A stretch of DNA of 42,982 nucleotides. Source: Microvirga zambiensis WSM3693. Lineage in GTDB: Bacteria; Pseudomonadota; Alphaproteobacteria; Rhizobiales; Beijerinckiaceae. The translations under genes and the position numbers were made by a program. Where the stretch lies: NCBI RefSeq assembly GCF_016735695.1, contig NZ_JAERQD010000049.1:1-42982 (forward strand), written 5' to 3'. How positions within the stretch are numbered: the first letter of the stretch is position 1; each line of letters starts with the position of its first letter. The notes under the pieces were generated by a model. The model was not told where the DNA came from. It saw nothing but the letters and a program-made list of their open reading frames with translations, and made no database searches. Positions 30,770 to 38,711 of this stretch are shown here, piece by piece.

Positions 30770-30942
30770 TCCATTCCTCACCTACAGTGCCGTCCTTAAA
30801 GACGGTCGCAAGCCCAGGAGCAGCCCAACGTTCAAGATTCCGATATGCTAAGCGCCAGCCACGCCTGAACGAAAAAGACTGCCGACGGTTGGGGTTATTG
30901 CGGACATTCGCCGACTTGTCCGTTTGCGCTGTGCAGCGCTAC

Positions 30943-31013
30943 GCCCTCCCTCAGCCTAAAGGCTCCGTCAGGAAAGTTTCGTTTACTGCCAGAGCCTAGC
31001 CGCTATGGTGTGA
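30943..31013 (+). repeat. Upstream element A (shared with 42588-42657)
   Basis: This 71-bp segment ends CTATGGTGTGA, 21 bp upstream of the DUF2513 start. It matches another segment at 42588-42657: the first 34 bases agree in about 29 positions and the last 11 are identical. AGCC-TAAA-GGCT near its start is a small hairpin kept in both copies with a changed loop. It is either a shared promoter/leader or the trace of a duplication. Confidence 0.6.
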
Positions 31014-31033
31014 CGGAAGGATGAGGGGCAAAG

Positions 31034-31435
31034 ATGAAGCGCGATATGGACCTCGTGCGCGACATTCTATTCGCACTTGAGGAAGGGACTGATCTCTATC
31101 AGAAGCCAGAAGAGCTCAATGTGCAGGGCTCCACGGCTGAAGAGATCCGAAACCATCTCACCCTACTTGAGGACGCCGGGTTCGTTTCGAGCTTCCCTAT
31201 GCCTAAGGCCCACCCCAGCGGGCTGGGATCATTCGTCAAGGGACGCATTGGCACCTACAGGCTCACCTGGCAGGGGCATGAATTCTTAGCGACCGTGCGC
31301 GACCCCGAGATTTGGCGAAAGACGAAAGCGGGCGCCGCCAAAGTGGGGGGTCTTGGTGTCGAAGTCTTGTGGGGGCTGGCGAAGGAATATGTAAAAGCTG
31401 AGGTCCGCGACCGCTTGGGTGTTCCTCTGACGTAG
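31034..31435 (+). CDS. DUF2513-family protein
   Basis: This 133-aa protein begins MKRDMDLVRDILFALEEG, the hallmark of DUF2513, with AEEIRNHLTLLEDAGFV and YRLTWQGHEFLATVRDPEIW in the winged-helix-like middle. Members are small proteins often found in phages and mobile elements. Start ATG has GAGGGGC upstream. Regulation may involve upstream element A. Confidence 0.85.
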   Translation: MKRDMDLVRDILFALEEGTDLYQKPEELNVQGSTAEEIRNHLTLLEDAGFVSSFPMPKAHPSGLGSFVKGRIGTYRLTWQGHEFLATVRDPEIWRKTKAGAAKVGGLGVEVLWGLAKEYVKAEVRDRLGVPLT

Positions 31436-31497
31436 ACTTTGACCACTTCCTCGCCCCTCCCGCTACCCTCTCCCCATCGCCAAAAGGATTTTTGCAG

Positions 31498-31935
31498 ATG
31501 AGCTCACTTGAACGCGCCATCGCCATAGCGGCCGAGGCCCATATGGGTCAGACCGACAAAGGCGGCTCGCCGTACATCCTGCATCCTTTGAGGGTGATGA
31601 TGACCGCTCGCCAAGATGGCGGCGACGATGCTGCTATCGTCGCTGTCCTTCATGACGTAATCGAAGATTGTCCGGACTGGCCGGCTGAACGCCTTGCCTC
31701 GGAAGGGTCTAGCCCCGAGATCATGGCCGCACTCGACTGCCTCACCCGCCGCCAGAGCGAGGACTACATGGAGTTCGTGGCTCGATGCAGCCAGAACCCG
31801 ATCGCGCGGATCGTGAAGCTGGCGGATCTGAAGGACAATATGGACCTTGATCGCCTTCAGTCTCCGACGCCCAAGGACTTGGAGCGTCTTGAGCGCTACA
31901 AGCAGGCAGCCGCATGTTTGGCGATCCCGGAATGA
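31498..31935 (+). CDS. HD-domain protein, SpoT/Mesh1-like small hydrolase
   Basis: This 145-aa protein has the HD fold of (p)ppGpp hydrolases: LHPLRVMM with His29, AVLHDVIED with His52-Asp53, and IVKLADLKDNMDL near the C-terminus. The size fits small alarmone hydrolase-like HD proteins, with no synthetase or TGS domain. Substrate is unproven. The ATG at 31498 has AAAAGGA; a TTG two codons earlier is possible. Its stop overlaps an ATG (ATGA) that opens a degenerate frame. Confidence 0.82.
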   Translation: MSSLERAIAIAAEAHMGQTDKGGSPYILHPLRVMMTARQDGGDDAAIVAVLHDVIEDCPDWPAERLASEGSSPEIMAALDCLTRRQSEDYMEFVARCSQNPIARIVKLADLKDNMDLDRLQSPTPKDLERLERYKQAAACLAIPE

Positions 31936-32036
31936 CCTACTCCCGCGACACCACCGCGATCTCCGAGATCACCGGCCAGCCGGTGAACACCTGATCTGAG
32001 GAATGGCGGATCGAGACCGAAGCCCGGACCGTCTAG
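31932..32036 (+). pseudogene. Remnant of a DUF7696-like small gene
   Basis: An ATG overlapping the HD gene stop opens MTYSRDTTAISEITGQPVNT and then a TGA at 31992-31994. The same frame goes on with SEEWRIETEARTV before TAG at 32034. The two parts read as one protein of the small phage/plasmid type with an EEWRxExEAR motif, so I take the TGA as an inactivating stop and the second stop as a truncation. Family naming is from memory of the motif and uncertain. Confidence 0.4.
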
Positions 32037-32143
32037 AGCGTTCAAACACACCGCCCTTCCGCAAGGGAAGATAATCCTTTATGTGGTTCTACTCGGATTT
32101 GAACCGAATAACCGGACCAACGTAGATCCTGCGGGGGCACATA

Positions 32144-32914
32144 GTGACTGGACACAACACCGTAGAGCGCCTGGACGACGTTCATGCCATGGCCGATTCC
32201 AAATTCACGCTCAACCTGCCCCCCGGCATGTTTCGAGACGGGGAGCCCGTCCTTGTGACGATCAAGCCAACCAAAGTATCCGAATCCTTGACCGTTGCTT
32301 GGAAAGTGGTGAATTTCGCCACCCAGTCGCAGCAGAGCTTTGGGTCTCTCCCCTACCTCAAATCAGGCGGATACACGGTCACACTGTCTGACAGTGACTC
32401 GTTCTTCCTGGCTCCCGAGGCGTCTTTCACCCTTATCGTGCATGCGACCCATGCGATCTCAGCAGGAGTCGGAGATGACGACGTTCATGGAAGCACGGGC
32501 GATGACACGCTCAGCGGCGGGAGCGGCGCAGATTGCCTGTATGGCGGCGAGGGTTCAGACATTCTGCGTGGCGGATCCGGCAAGGACATCTTCGTGTTCG
32601 ACACCACGCCCAACAAGAAGACCAACCTCGACAGGATCGTCGACTTCAATGTGAATGACGACTCGATCTGGCTCGACAATGCCGTGTTCACCAAGCTCGG
32701 CAAGAAGGGGACGCCCGACCACCCGGCGCCGCTGAAGAAGGACTTTTTCACCATCGGCGACAAGGCTAAGGACAAGAACGACTACATCGTCTACGACGAT
32801 AAAAAAGGGATCCTGTACTACGACCAAGACGGCTCGGGTTCAAAGGCAGCTATCGAGATCGCTAAGCTCGATAAGAATCTCAAGATGACCAATAAGGACT
32901 TCTTCGTCGTGTGA
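32144..32914 (+). CDS. RTX-type secreted protein, paralogue of the first
   Basis: This 256-aa protein starts with GTG at 32144 (an ATG at 32189 is a plausible alternative). Residues about 16-100 form a beta-sandwich, about 105-155 carry calcium-binding nonapeptides (GSTGDDTLSGG, YGGEGSDILRGG, GGSGKDIFVF), and the C-terminal part ends KMTNKDFFVV. The last 105 residues match the other RTX protein closely (DSIWLDNAVF against DSIYLENAVF), so they arose by duplication or share a secretion module. No transporter gene is near. Confidence 0.83.
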   Translation: MTGHNTVERLDDVHAMADSKFTLNLPPGMFRDGEPVLVTIKPTKVSESLTVAWKVVNFATQSQQSFGSLPYLKSGGYTVTLSDSDSFFLAPEASFTLIVHATHAISAGVGDDDVHGSTGDDTLSGGSGADCLYGGEGSDILRGGSGKDIFVFDTTPNKKTNLDRIVDFNVNDDSIWLDNAVFTKLGKKGTPDHPAPLKKDFFTIGDKAKDKNDYIVYDDKKGILYYDQDGSGSKAAIEIAKLDKNLKMTNKDFFVV

Positions 32915-32915
32915 T

Positions 32916-33094
32916 CAACGAGGGGCGGGGTCGCTTCCGCTCCATCAACCTTCATTGACGGCCGGAAGGATGCCGACGGCAGGTCGATCGACCGCGGCGT
33001 GAGCGGCATGATCGGCATGCGGGTTGTGAAGGCTGCCGAGGAGATCCGGGCCACCATCGAACAGATGCAAGCTGCTCGAACCGAGCGGAAGTAA
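32916..33094 (+). pseudogene. 3' fragment of a decayed gene
   Basis: A frame open from the stop of the second RTX gene reads TFIDGRKDADGRSIDRG, VSGMIGMRVVKAAEE and IEQMQAARTERK to TAA at 33092, without a start codon before GTG/ATG in the middle. Composition looks protein-like, so it may be a 3' gene fragment. I cannot name a family. Confidence 0.35.
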
Positions 33095-33115
33095 GCCATC
33101 CACTCCGAAACAGAT

Positions 33116-33313
33116 TCAATAATACGTCAGCCGCCAATTGCGAACTAAAGCGACAGCCGCAAACAATGCGGCGGTGGCCAGCGCGGTTGTTGCGATTTCT
33201 CCGGTAATTTGCGCGAAGGGCTCGACCTCGCCCATATCGTGAAAGATAGCCTCGGTCACCTCGTATAAACATCCCACGGCCGTGCCGAGGAGCGCTCCAA
33301 AGTAAGCCAACAT
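33116..33313 (-). CDS. Small two-helix membrane protein
   Basis: This 65-aa protein begins MLAYFGALLGTAVGCLYEV and has two hydrophobic segments (about 2-20 and 35-58) joined by an acidic loop (FHDMGEVEP), ending VALVRNWRLTYY. The ORF stays open to 33415 but no ribosome site favours it. It is supported only by its membrane pattern. Confidence 0.4.
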   Translation of the reverse strand: MLAYFGALLGTAVGCLYEVTEAIFHDMGEVEPFAQITGEIATTALATAALFAAVALVRNWRLTYY

Positions 33314-33489
33314 CTCGGCATCCCATTTTTTGCTGACGGCTGGTCCGACTGAGTTTCTGGCGAGAGTGAGCGGCAAGGAAGACCTCCCGGGGGGACTGCT
33401 AAGCCGCCTTAACATTCGGCAACTCGTCTTTGTTCCAGCAGTTGCCGCCGCTAAGATCCGTGCCCTGGAATCAGGACGGAGCCGCTCGC

Positions 33490-34125
33490 GTGTGCAATCT
33501 CTACAGCGTCCACACCACCCAGGCGATGATCCGGCAGACCTTCAACGTCGGCCGCGACAATGCCGGCAACATGCCTCCCCTGCCCGGCATCTTCCCGGAC
33601 CAGATGGCGCCGGTGGTGCGGGTCCATGATGGCGAGCGCGAGCTGCTGCAGATGCGCTGGGGCTTCCCGCCACCGCCGAAGGTCGGCAACCAGCCGGTCA
33701 CCAACGTCCGCAACGTCGCCTCCCCATTCTGGCGCGCCTGGCTCAAGCCGCAGTGCCCCTGACCTCCTTCAGCGAGTACAAGGACACGAAGCCGCGCAAA
33801 ACGCCAATCTGGTTCGCCCTGTCGAAGGAACGTCCCCTGGCGGCCTTCGCCGGCATCTGGCGGCCCTGGACCAGCGTGCGCGGCACCAAGGCCGACCCGG
33901 CCGAAGGTGAGCACCTGCTCTATTCCTTCCTGACCTCGGAGCCGAACGGAATCGTCGGGCCCATCCATCCCAAGGCGATGCCAGTGATCCTGACGACGCC
34001 CGAGGAATACGAGACCTGGCTGACCGGGCCGACGGAGGAGACCCTGAAGCTACAGCGCCCCCTTCCTGACGACATGCTCGAGATCGTCGCCGAAGGCCAG
34101 CGAGCAGACCAGCCGGAGGCGGCCT
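33490..34125 (+). pseudogene. SRAP (SOS-response-associated peptidase, YedK/HMCES) pseudogene
   Basis: The gene begins GTG TGC, giving the catalytic Cys2 of the SRAP family (CNLYSVHTTQAMIR). It continues through GIFPDQMAPVVR, MRWGFPPPP and VTNVRNVASPFWRAWLKPQ, where the frame ends in TGA at 33760. The next frame takes up at 33753 with PLTSFSEYKD, FAGIWRPWTS, FLTSEPNGIVGPIHPKAMPVILTTPEE and ends about 34125. Relative to the family, an HRCLV-like segment is missing at the joint, consistent with a deletion of about 13 bases and a frameshift. Intact SRAP proteins crosslink abasic DNA in single-stranded DNA. Confidence 0.82.
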
Positions 34126-34170
34126 GGGTCGCAGCTTCTCAGACTTGTGTTCAATGCCCTGCCACTGAAC

Positions 34171-34464
34171 ATGATCGCCCTGCCTGCTGCAGCCGAGATC
34201 GTCGATGGCCGGCGGATTGTCATCATAGACGGCGACAACATCGATGTCTGAGGTGGCCGGATCCGGTTCGTAAATTTCCACGCGTCGAAAAGCTTTCGCT
34301 CGCGATGTGAGGCGGAGCTGAAGTTGGCTCTAAGGAAGAAATCACGGCTTGCCGAATGGCTGCGTGCCGTTCCTGTGGAGGTCAACCGCGAAGGCGGGGA
34401 CCACCAAGAGCGCTGGCTGAAGGTATCCAGACCTTCCTCGAGGTCAGCGAATTTCTTTGTCTGA
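34171..34464 (+). pseudogene. Thermonuclease (SNase) family pseudogene
   Basis: An ATG at 34171 opens a frame with GRRIVIIDGDNIDV, then TGA at 34249-34251, and the same frame continues GGRIRFVNFHASKSFRSR, CEAELKLALRKKSRLAEWL and VPVEVNREGGDHQERW to TGA at 34462. That is the secreted-thermonuclease core (DGDTI..RIRL..DAPE..C..E) with an in-frame stop after the first Asp motif. A single base change could restore Arg at that codon. It may also lack the 3' end. Confidence 0.7.
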
Positions 34465-34800
34465 TCCAGAAGTGACCTTCAGCGAAATCGCCAAGTTGAG
34501 AGGGCCCACGCATCGCGAGGCTCGTGAAAACGACTTCAGGGAAGAACTAACGGGTCTAAAGCAAATTGTTGGGACAGATTTTCGATTGCGGTCTTTTTTA
34601 CCGAGGCGACTCGATCCGGTGACGCGTAAGGAGTACTTATATAGTACTAATCTTGTGAGATTCGGTGGACAATCTTGGTTTAATTTGGTGAATTAATATA
34701 AATATCCAGGACGAATCTTACGCCTGAAGGATTTGCCAGTTCTTGCTTGTGAACGACTTGCGTACGACACGTTAGCTCGGCCGTTGCAAGAGGACTCCAC
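34465..34800. other. Region without a supported gene upstream of the protease operon
   Basis: These 336 bp contain no ORF I trust; a TTG-initiated frame of 79 codons (34457-34696) lacks a ribosome site and shows no known domain. The promoter of the protease-YcaO-TfuA operon should lie near its right end. The stretch 34635-34705 is AT-rich (TATATAGTACTAATC). Confidence 0.45.
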
Positions 34801-35739
34801 ATGTCGAGGCATTCGAATAAGCTCGTCGTGCCAACTACGTTCGCATCCGTGGTAACACTCTGGACTGTGGCAGCCACGGCTCAGCTAACCCCCGGTTCAC
34901 AACAGGCGCAGCCTGTTCCAATGCCGCAGCTTTCCTCTCCTGCTGTTGAGGTGGCACCGGTGGCGAGTACGCCGCAGCGCAAGCCCAGCAACCTGCGACC
35001 TATCCGAGAGACCGTTGTCTCCAGCGCGATCTCTGCTGCAAACCAGGATCAGGATGTTTCGTCATTGAGCGGGAAGCTATACCTGACCATTAACAGCACT
35101 CCCCACTACTGTAGTGGCGTATTCGTTGACGATAACATCATAATCACCGCTGCGCATTGCGTGCAACAGAATGGGACTACTACGAGATACCAAGTCGAAA
35201 AATTCGTGAGAAGAGAAGGCACCCCTCAAGCCGAAGATTTCCTCTTAAAGAAGGACACCGGCAATCAAGACTGCATCAAGCTGCCTAGCGAGTGGGCCAG
35301 TCAAACCGACGAGTATCTTCGGATCAATTACGATTTCGCCTTTCTTAAATTGGCCTCGTCCGTAACAGCTCCAAAGGTCAAGCTCGTCGAGGCCGATCCA
35401 TACGAGAAACCGGTCAAGGCTTACGGGTATCCAAATTCGAACGGTCAGATCCTGACTGCAATCTCGCATAATGCCGCTAGAGACGTGCTCCACCCACAGC
35501 TATTGGGTTTGAATACGGGCAGTCTTGGATTCACTGAAGGAACAAGCGGTGGAGCATGGGTGTGGGACCAAGGCGCTGGCTCACAGCAATTTAAGGTCGT
35601 TTCAGTCAATTCATCCTATGCCGTTCCAATATACGACAAGTCTAAAATCTGGATCTATGGGCCGAACTTCAACCGCCTGAAGAAGGGAGGCGAAAAGTCG
35701 GCGAACGAAATCTTCACAGAGGCAAAGAACTGCCAGTGA
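34801..35739 (+). CDS. Secreted trypsin-like serine protease
   Basis: This 312-aa S1-type protease has a signal-peptide-like N-terminus (about residues 8-28), a Pro/Gln-rich linker (30-65) and a chymotrypsin fold with the triad His119 (TAAHC), Asp178 (NYDFAFLKL) and Ser249 (EGTSGGAW). Cys104 and Cys120 bracket the His loop as in trypsins. The S1 specificity pocket cannot be judged. AGAGGA precedes the ATG. It is the first gene of a run with a 17-bp gap and then overlapping starts, ending in YcaO and TfuA. In related settings such proteases process peptides; here that is inference. Confidence 0.88.
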   Translation: MSRHSNKLVVPTTFASVVTLWTVAATAQLTPGSQQAQPVPMPQLSSPAVEVAPVASTPQRKPSNLRPIRETVVSSAISAANQDQDVSSLSGKLYLTINSTPHYCSGVFVDDNIIITAAHCVQQNGTTTRYQVEKFVRREGTPQAEDFLLKKDTGNQDCIKLPSEWASQTDEYLRINYDFAFLKLASSVTAPKVKLVEADPYEKPVKAYGYPNSNGQILTAISHNAARDVLHPQLLGLNTGSLGFTEGTSGGAWVWDQGAGSQQFKVVSVNSSYAVPIYDKSKIWIYGPNFNRLKKGGEKSANEIFTEAKNCQ

Positions 35740-35756
35740 ACCGGTTGGAGAGTGAA

Positions 35757-36224
35757 ATGACACTCAGCCCTGCACCGCAGCCCGGCTTGGACGACGCCGC
35801 AGACCGGCCGTTAGCGACCCGACGCGAGCTACTAGCAGCAGCAACGGCGCTGCTCGCCTCCGCTGCGGCGGGTTCGCCCGCCCAGGCTAGTTTCGGGGCG
35901 GAGGGCTATTTCCTGGTGTTCGATCGCGTGGGCAATAATCCGGCAGATGACAACCTAGATCGTGTGTTCTTCATTCCGTCTGCGTGGCTCGAGCTTTTCG
36001 AGGTAACAGATGTTTACAAGGCCCGATACCCAACGAATTGGAAGGAAGCACTAAAGAAGATTCGGAATTCGACTGCTTCCGGTAAAAAGCAGAAGTTTCA
36101 GGCCCTCTATGCGGACACAATAGACCCTGACGTCCAAGCGCCGTTCCCAGGACTTGCTGTCATTCCAGCCGTGCCACCTGACGCCAACCATACTTACCTC
36201 GCGGCGATGATCAGTCCGACGTGA
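35757..36224 (+). CDS. Small secreted protein with Tat-like signal, cysteine-free
   Basis: This 155-aa protein has a 45-residue N-terminal region with TRRELLAAATALLASAAAG and a PAQA signal end, resembling a twin-arginine signal although the usual FLK after RR is ELL. The mature part of about 110 residues (from SFGAEGYFLVFDRVGNN) has no Cys anywhere, is Pro-rich at the end and contains DRVFFIPSAWLELFEV. The ATG at 35757 has GGAGAG upstream; a GTG at 35736 overlapping the protease stop is an alternative. Its stop overlaps the YcaO start (GTGA). I recognise no family. Between a protease and YcaO it is the best candidate for a substrate or partner. Confidence 0.75.
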   Translation: MTLSPAPQPGLDDAADRPLATRRELLAAATALLASAAAGSPAQASFGAEGYFLVFDRVGNNPADDNLDRVFFIPSAWLELFEVTDVYKARYPTNWKEALKKIRNSTASGKKQKFQALYADTIDPDVQAPFPGLAVIPAVPPDANHTYLAAMISPT

Positions 36225-37438
36225 CGTTCGGAATGCAATCCTCCCCTGCCTGGCACCTCTTGAGGGATATCCTGGATGAGGCCAACCGTTCGCCGAAAGT
36301 CGCCTCGCAACGCATCCGCACGCCGGACGAGACCTTTGCGCGAGTTGAACCGCTTTTGGCTGCCGCCGGGATCACCCGGATTGCGGATGTGACCGGGCTC
36401 GATCGGCTGGGTATTCCGGTTGCCGTCGTGGTGCGGCCCAACTCTCGGGGCCTGTCGGTCGCCCAGGGAAAGGGGCTTGACTTTATGGCGGCCAAGATCT
36501 CTGGGGCTATGGAGGCACTTGAAAGCTTCCATGCCGAGCGCATTGACCGGCCAGTCTACATCCTGCGATGGAGCGAGGCTGCCGGCACAGCTCGAACCGT
36601 CGATCCCGGTCGTCTGCCCCGGCTGCGCAACAGCCTTTTTCATGTCGAGAAGCGTATCCCATGGATTGCGGCACTTGACCTCGTGAGTGGCCGCGAGCGA
36701 CTCGTTCCCTTGGAACTCGTCCATACTGACTTCACCGTGCCGGCGCTGCCGGGAACCGGATGTTTCCCCCGAAGCTCCAACGGTCTGGCATCCGGCAACA
36801 GCTTCGGCGAAGCCGCCGTCCACGGTTTGTGCGAACTCATCGAGCGCGATGCCTACGCGCTTTACCAATCGAACCCGGAGCGAGGTTCCCGGGTCGATCT
36901 CGTCACCGTCTCCGATCCCGTTGCGCGCTCACTCGTCGAGCGTATCGAGACAGCGGGCTGCCGCCTCGCCCTATGGGATATCACTTCCGACATAGGCGTT
37001 TCAGTCTTTTGGGCGACTATTACGGGCGGAGCGTCTGGGGTGACGGCCGCGCCTGCTGGAGGGCTCGGGTGCCACCCCGACCGGGTCTGGGCCTGCATTC
37101 GTGCCCTCACAGAGGCCGCGCAGTCGCGGGTGACACGTCTCTCGGGCTCGCGCGATGACCTTACGCACCGATGGTTCAAGCTTGTGGGCCCGCCTCCCGC
37201 TCCACTTGCGGAGAACGGCACCGCAGTTCTCGACGCCGGGCCCAACTTTCGTGGCGAGACCGTTGAAGATGACCTGCGCTGGCTCATAGATCGGCTGATC
37301 GCTAACTCCTTCGACAGCATTGTTGCCGTCGATCTAAGCCGCCCGGAGTTCGACCTTCCGGTTTTGCGGCTCGTCGTGCCGGGCCTTGAGTACCCGAGCG
37401 AGGAAGCGCTACCTGGGCCGCGGGCGTCCAGATTATGA
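36221..37438 (+). CDS. YcaO-domain protein
   Basis: This 405-aa protein starts with GTG overlapping the previous stop. YcaO enzymes use ATP to activate a peptide-backbone amide for azoline, amidine or thioamide formation. The ATP-binding signatures are present: Ser94, Glu98 and Glu101 in SGAMEALESFHAE, His201/Glu205/Glu208 with Arg209-Asp210 in EAAVHGLCELIERDAY, and Glu298/Arg303 in EAAQSR. The protein ends GPRASRL and does not carry the PxPxP tail typical of azoline-forming YcaOs, and there is no E1-like cyclodehydratase partner. With the adjacent TfuA, thioamidation or a related reaction is the most likely chemistry. Confidence 0.92.
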   Translation: MTFGMQSSPAWHLLRDILDEANRSPKVASQRIRTPDETFARVEPLLAAAGITRIADVTGLDRLGIPVAVVVRPNSRGLSVAQGKGLDFMAAKISGAMEALESFHAERIDRPVYILRWSEAAGTARTVDPGRLPRLRNSLFHVEKRIPWIAALDLVSGRERLVPLELVHTDFTVPALPGTGCFPRSSNGLASGNSFGEAAVHGLCELIERDAYALYQSNPERGSRVDLVTVSDPVARSLVERIETAGCRLALWDITSDIGVSVFWATITGGASGVTAAPAGGLGCHPDRVWACIRALTEAAQSRVTRLSGSRDDLTHRWFKLVGPPPAPLAENGTAVLDAGPNFRGETVEDDLRWLIDRLIANSFDSIVAVDLSRPEFDLPVLRLVVPGLEYPSEEALPGPRASRL

Positions 37439-38553
37439 CGCTTGATCGCCCCGTGCTCTTCCTTGGGCCGACGCTCCCTGCAGAACGGGCGCTGGCAATT
37501 CTACCGGCCGAGTTGCGGCCGCCGGCCGCTCGCGGTGACGTATACCGGGCCGCATTGGAGGAACCGCGTGCAATCCTTCTCGTGGACGGTGCCTTCGAAG
37601 ACGTACCTGCCGTGTTCCACAAGGAGATCCTTTGGGCACTCAAGGAGGGAATTCACGTGTTCGGGGCCGCCAGCATGGGAGCGCTTCGCGCGGCCGAACT
37701 CCATCGCTTCGGGATGGCAGGCATCGGCGAGATCTTCGAGGCCTATCGGGACGGACGACAGCAGCGTGACGATGCAGTTGCCGTGCTGCACGGGCCTGCA
37801 GAACTTGGCTGGCCGCAGCTGACCCGCTCGCTTGTAGACATCCAAGTTACACTCACAACTGCCGAGCGCATTGGCATTCTCGAATCTGGGGACACCAGGG
37901 CCCTCGTACAATCGGCAGAGGCCTTGTTCTGGCGCGAGAGAACCTACTCCGCCGTGGTTGAATACGCACTTGAAAGGGGGTGGAGCGGTGAGTGTGCCGA
38001 TACTTTCCTCGATTGGGTCTTGCATAATGAGGTTTTCCAGAAGGAGTTCGACTGTCTTGCACTTCTCAAGCATGTCGCGGAGAGCTGGCAGGATTTGGAA
38101 GAGCCATTCCAGCCGGTATTTCGCTTCGAGCACACTGAGGCTTGGCGGGTCCTCCAGTCGGACGTTGCGGAGAGCGCAGCGTTGACCTCCGAAATGCAAG
38201 TTGAGCCGCTCCAGCTGCACGGTACATACGAAGCCATCGAGAGGGAGGCGCTCCTCGCATTTCTAGCGGAAGAATTCCTGCGCGAGGCTGATGGACCCGC
38301 CGATCCGCTGGCGTTCGAAAAGGCGGCAGCCTTATTCCGCAGCCGGCAAGGGCTGACACGAGCCGACAGTGTGGCGCGCTGGATGGCCGAAGCCGGGCTC
38401 TCCCATGCCGACTATGCTGCACTTGTCCGTGATACCGGAAACATCGACCTACTAAGGCGTCGCCTCGGTTCGCGCCTCTCTGCCACGATGCTGCGCATCG
38501 CCCGCGCGCGGTCAGCTAAGTCCTGCCGACGTTACGAGCAAATAAAACGGTGA
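37435..38553 (+). CDS. TfuA-like protein
   Basis: This 372-aa protein has the TfuA domain in about its first 130 residues: FLGPTLPAERAL, ILLVDGAFEDVPAVFHKEIL, GIHVFGAASMGALRAAELH and GMAGIGEIFEAY. TfuA was named from trifolitoxin biosynthesis in Rhizobium; in YcaO systems it supplies sulfide for thioamide formation. The C-terminal 230 residues are helical without a named domain. ATG overlaps the YcaO stop (ATGA), so the two are made in step. The stop overlaps a GTG that opens a 53-codon frame. Confidence 0.9.
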   Translation: MTLDRPVLFLGPTLPAERALAILPAELRPPAARGDVYRAALEEPRAILLVDGAFEDVPAVFHKEILWALKEGIHVFGAASMGALRAAELHRFGMAGIGEIFEAYRDGRQQRDDAVAVLHGPAELGWPQLTRSLVDIQVTLTTAERIGILESGDTRALVQSAEALFWRERTYSAVVEYALERGWSGECADTFLDWVLHNEVFQKEFDCLALLKHVAESWQDLEEPFQPVFRFEHTEAWRVLQSDVAESAALTSEMQVEPLQLHGTYEAIEREALLAFLAEEFLREADGPADPLAFEKAAALFRSRQGLTRADSVARWMAEAGLSHADYAALVRDTGNIDLLRRRLGSRLSATMLRIARARSAKSCRRYEQIKR

Positions 38554-38711
38554 AACTTCTCTTTCCACCAAACCTATTGGAGCGTGGCGAACAAGCCCTG
38601 AGAGAAATGGTTAGTAACCCTACAAGCCCGCCCTGCGAAGCCCCTCCACGAAATGCATGGTGTCGAACTCAAGCCGATCCGGCTGGACGGCGGCCCACCG
38701 ATCGACGTTAA
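38550..38711 (+). CDS. Possible 53-aa ORF coupled to tfuA
   Basis: A GTG overlapping the tfuA stop (GTGA) opens a 53-codon frame starting VKLLFPPNLLERGEQALREM and containing VSNPTSPPCE and NAWCRTQ. The last 92 bases overlap the 3' end of the convergent cyclase gene, where an open frame is expected in GC-rich DNA, so it may be spurious. I report it because it is the only short ORF in the operon with a coupled start that could code a peptide. Confidence 0.25.
   Translation: MKLLFPPNLLERGEQALREMVSNPTSPPCEAPPRNAWCRTQADPAGRRPTDRR

Noticed and set aside
34457..34696. TTG-initiated 79-codon ORF before the protease gene
   Set aside because: No ribosome site and no homology pattern; the TTG start falls inside the end of the thermonuclease remnant.
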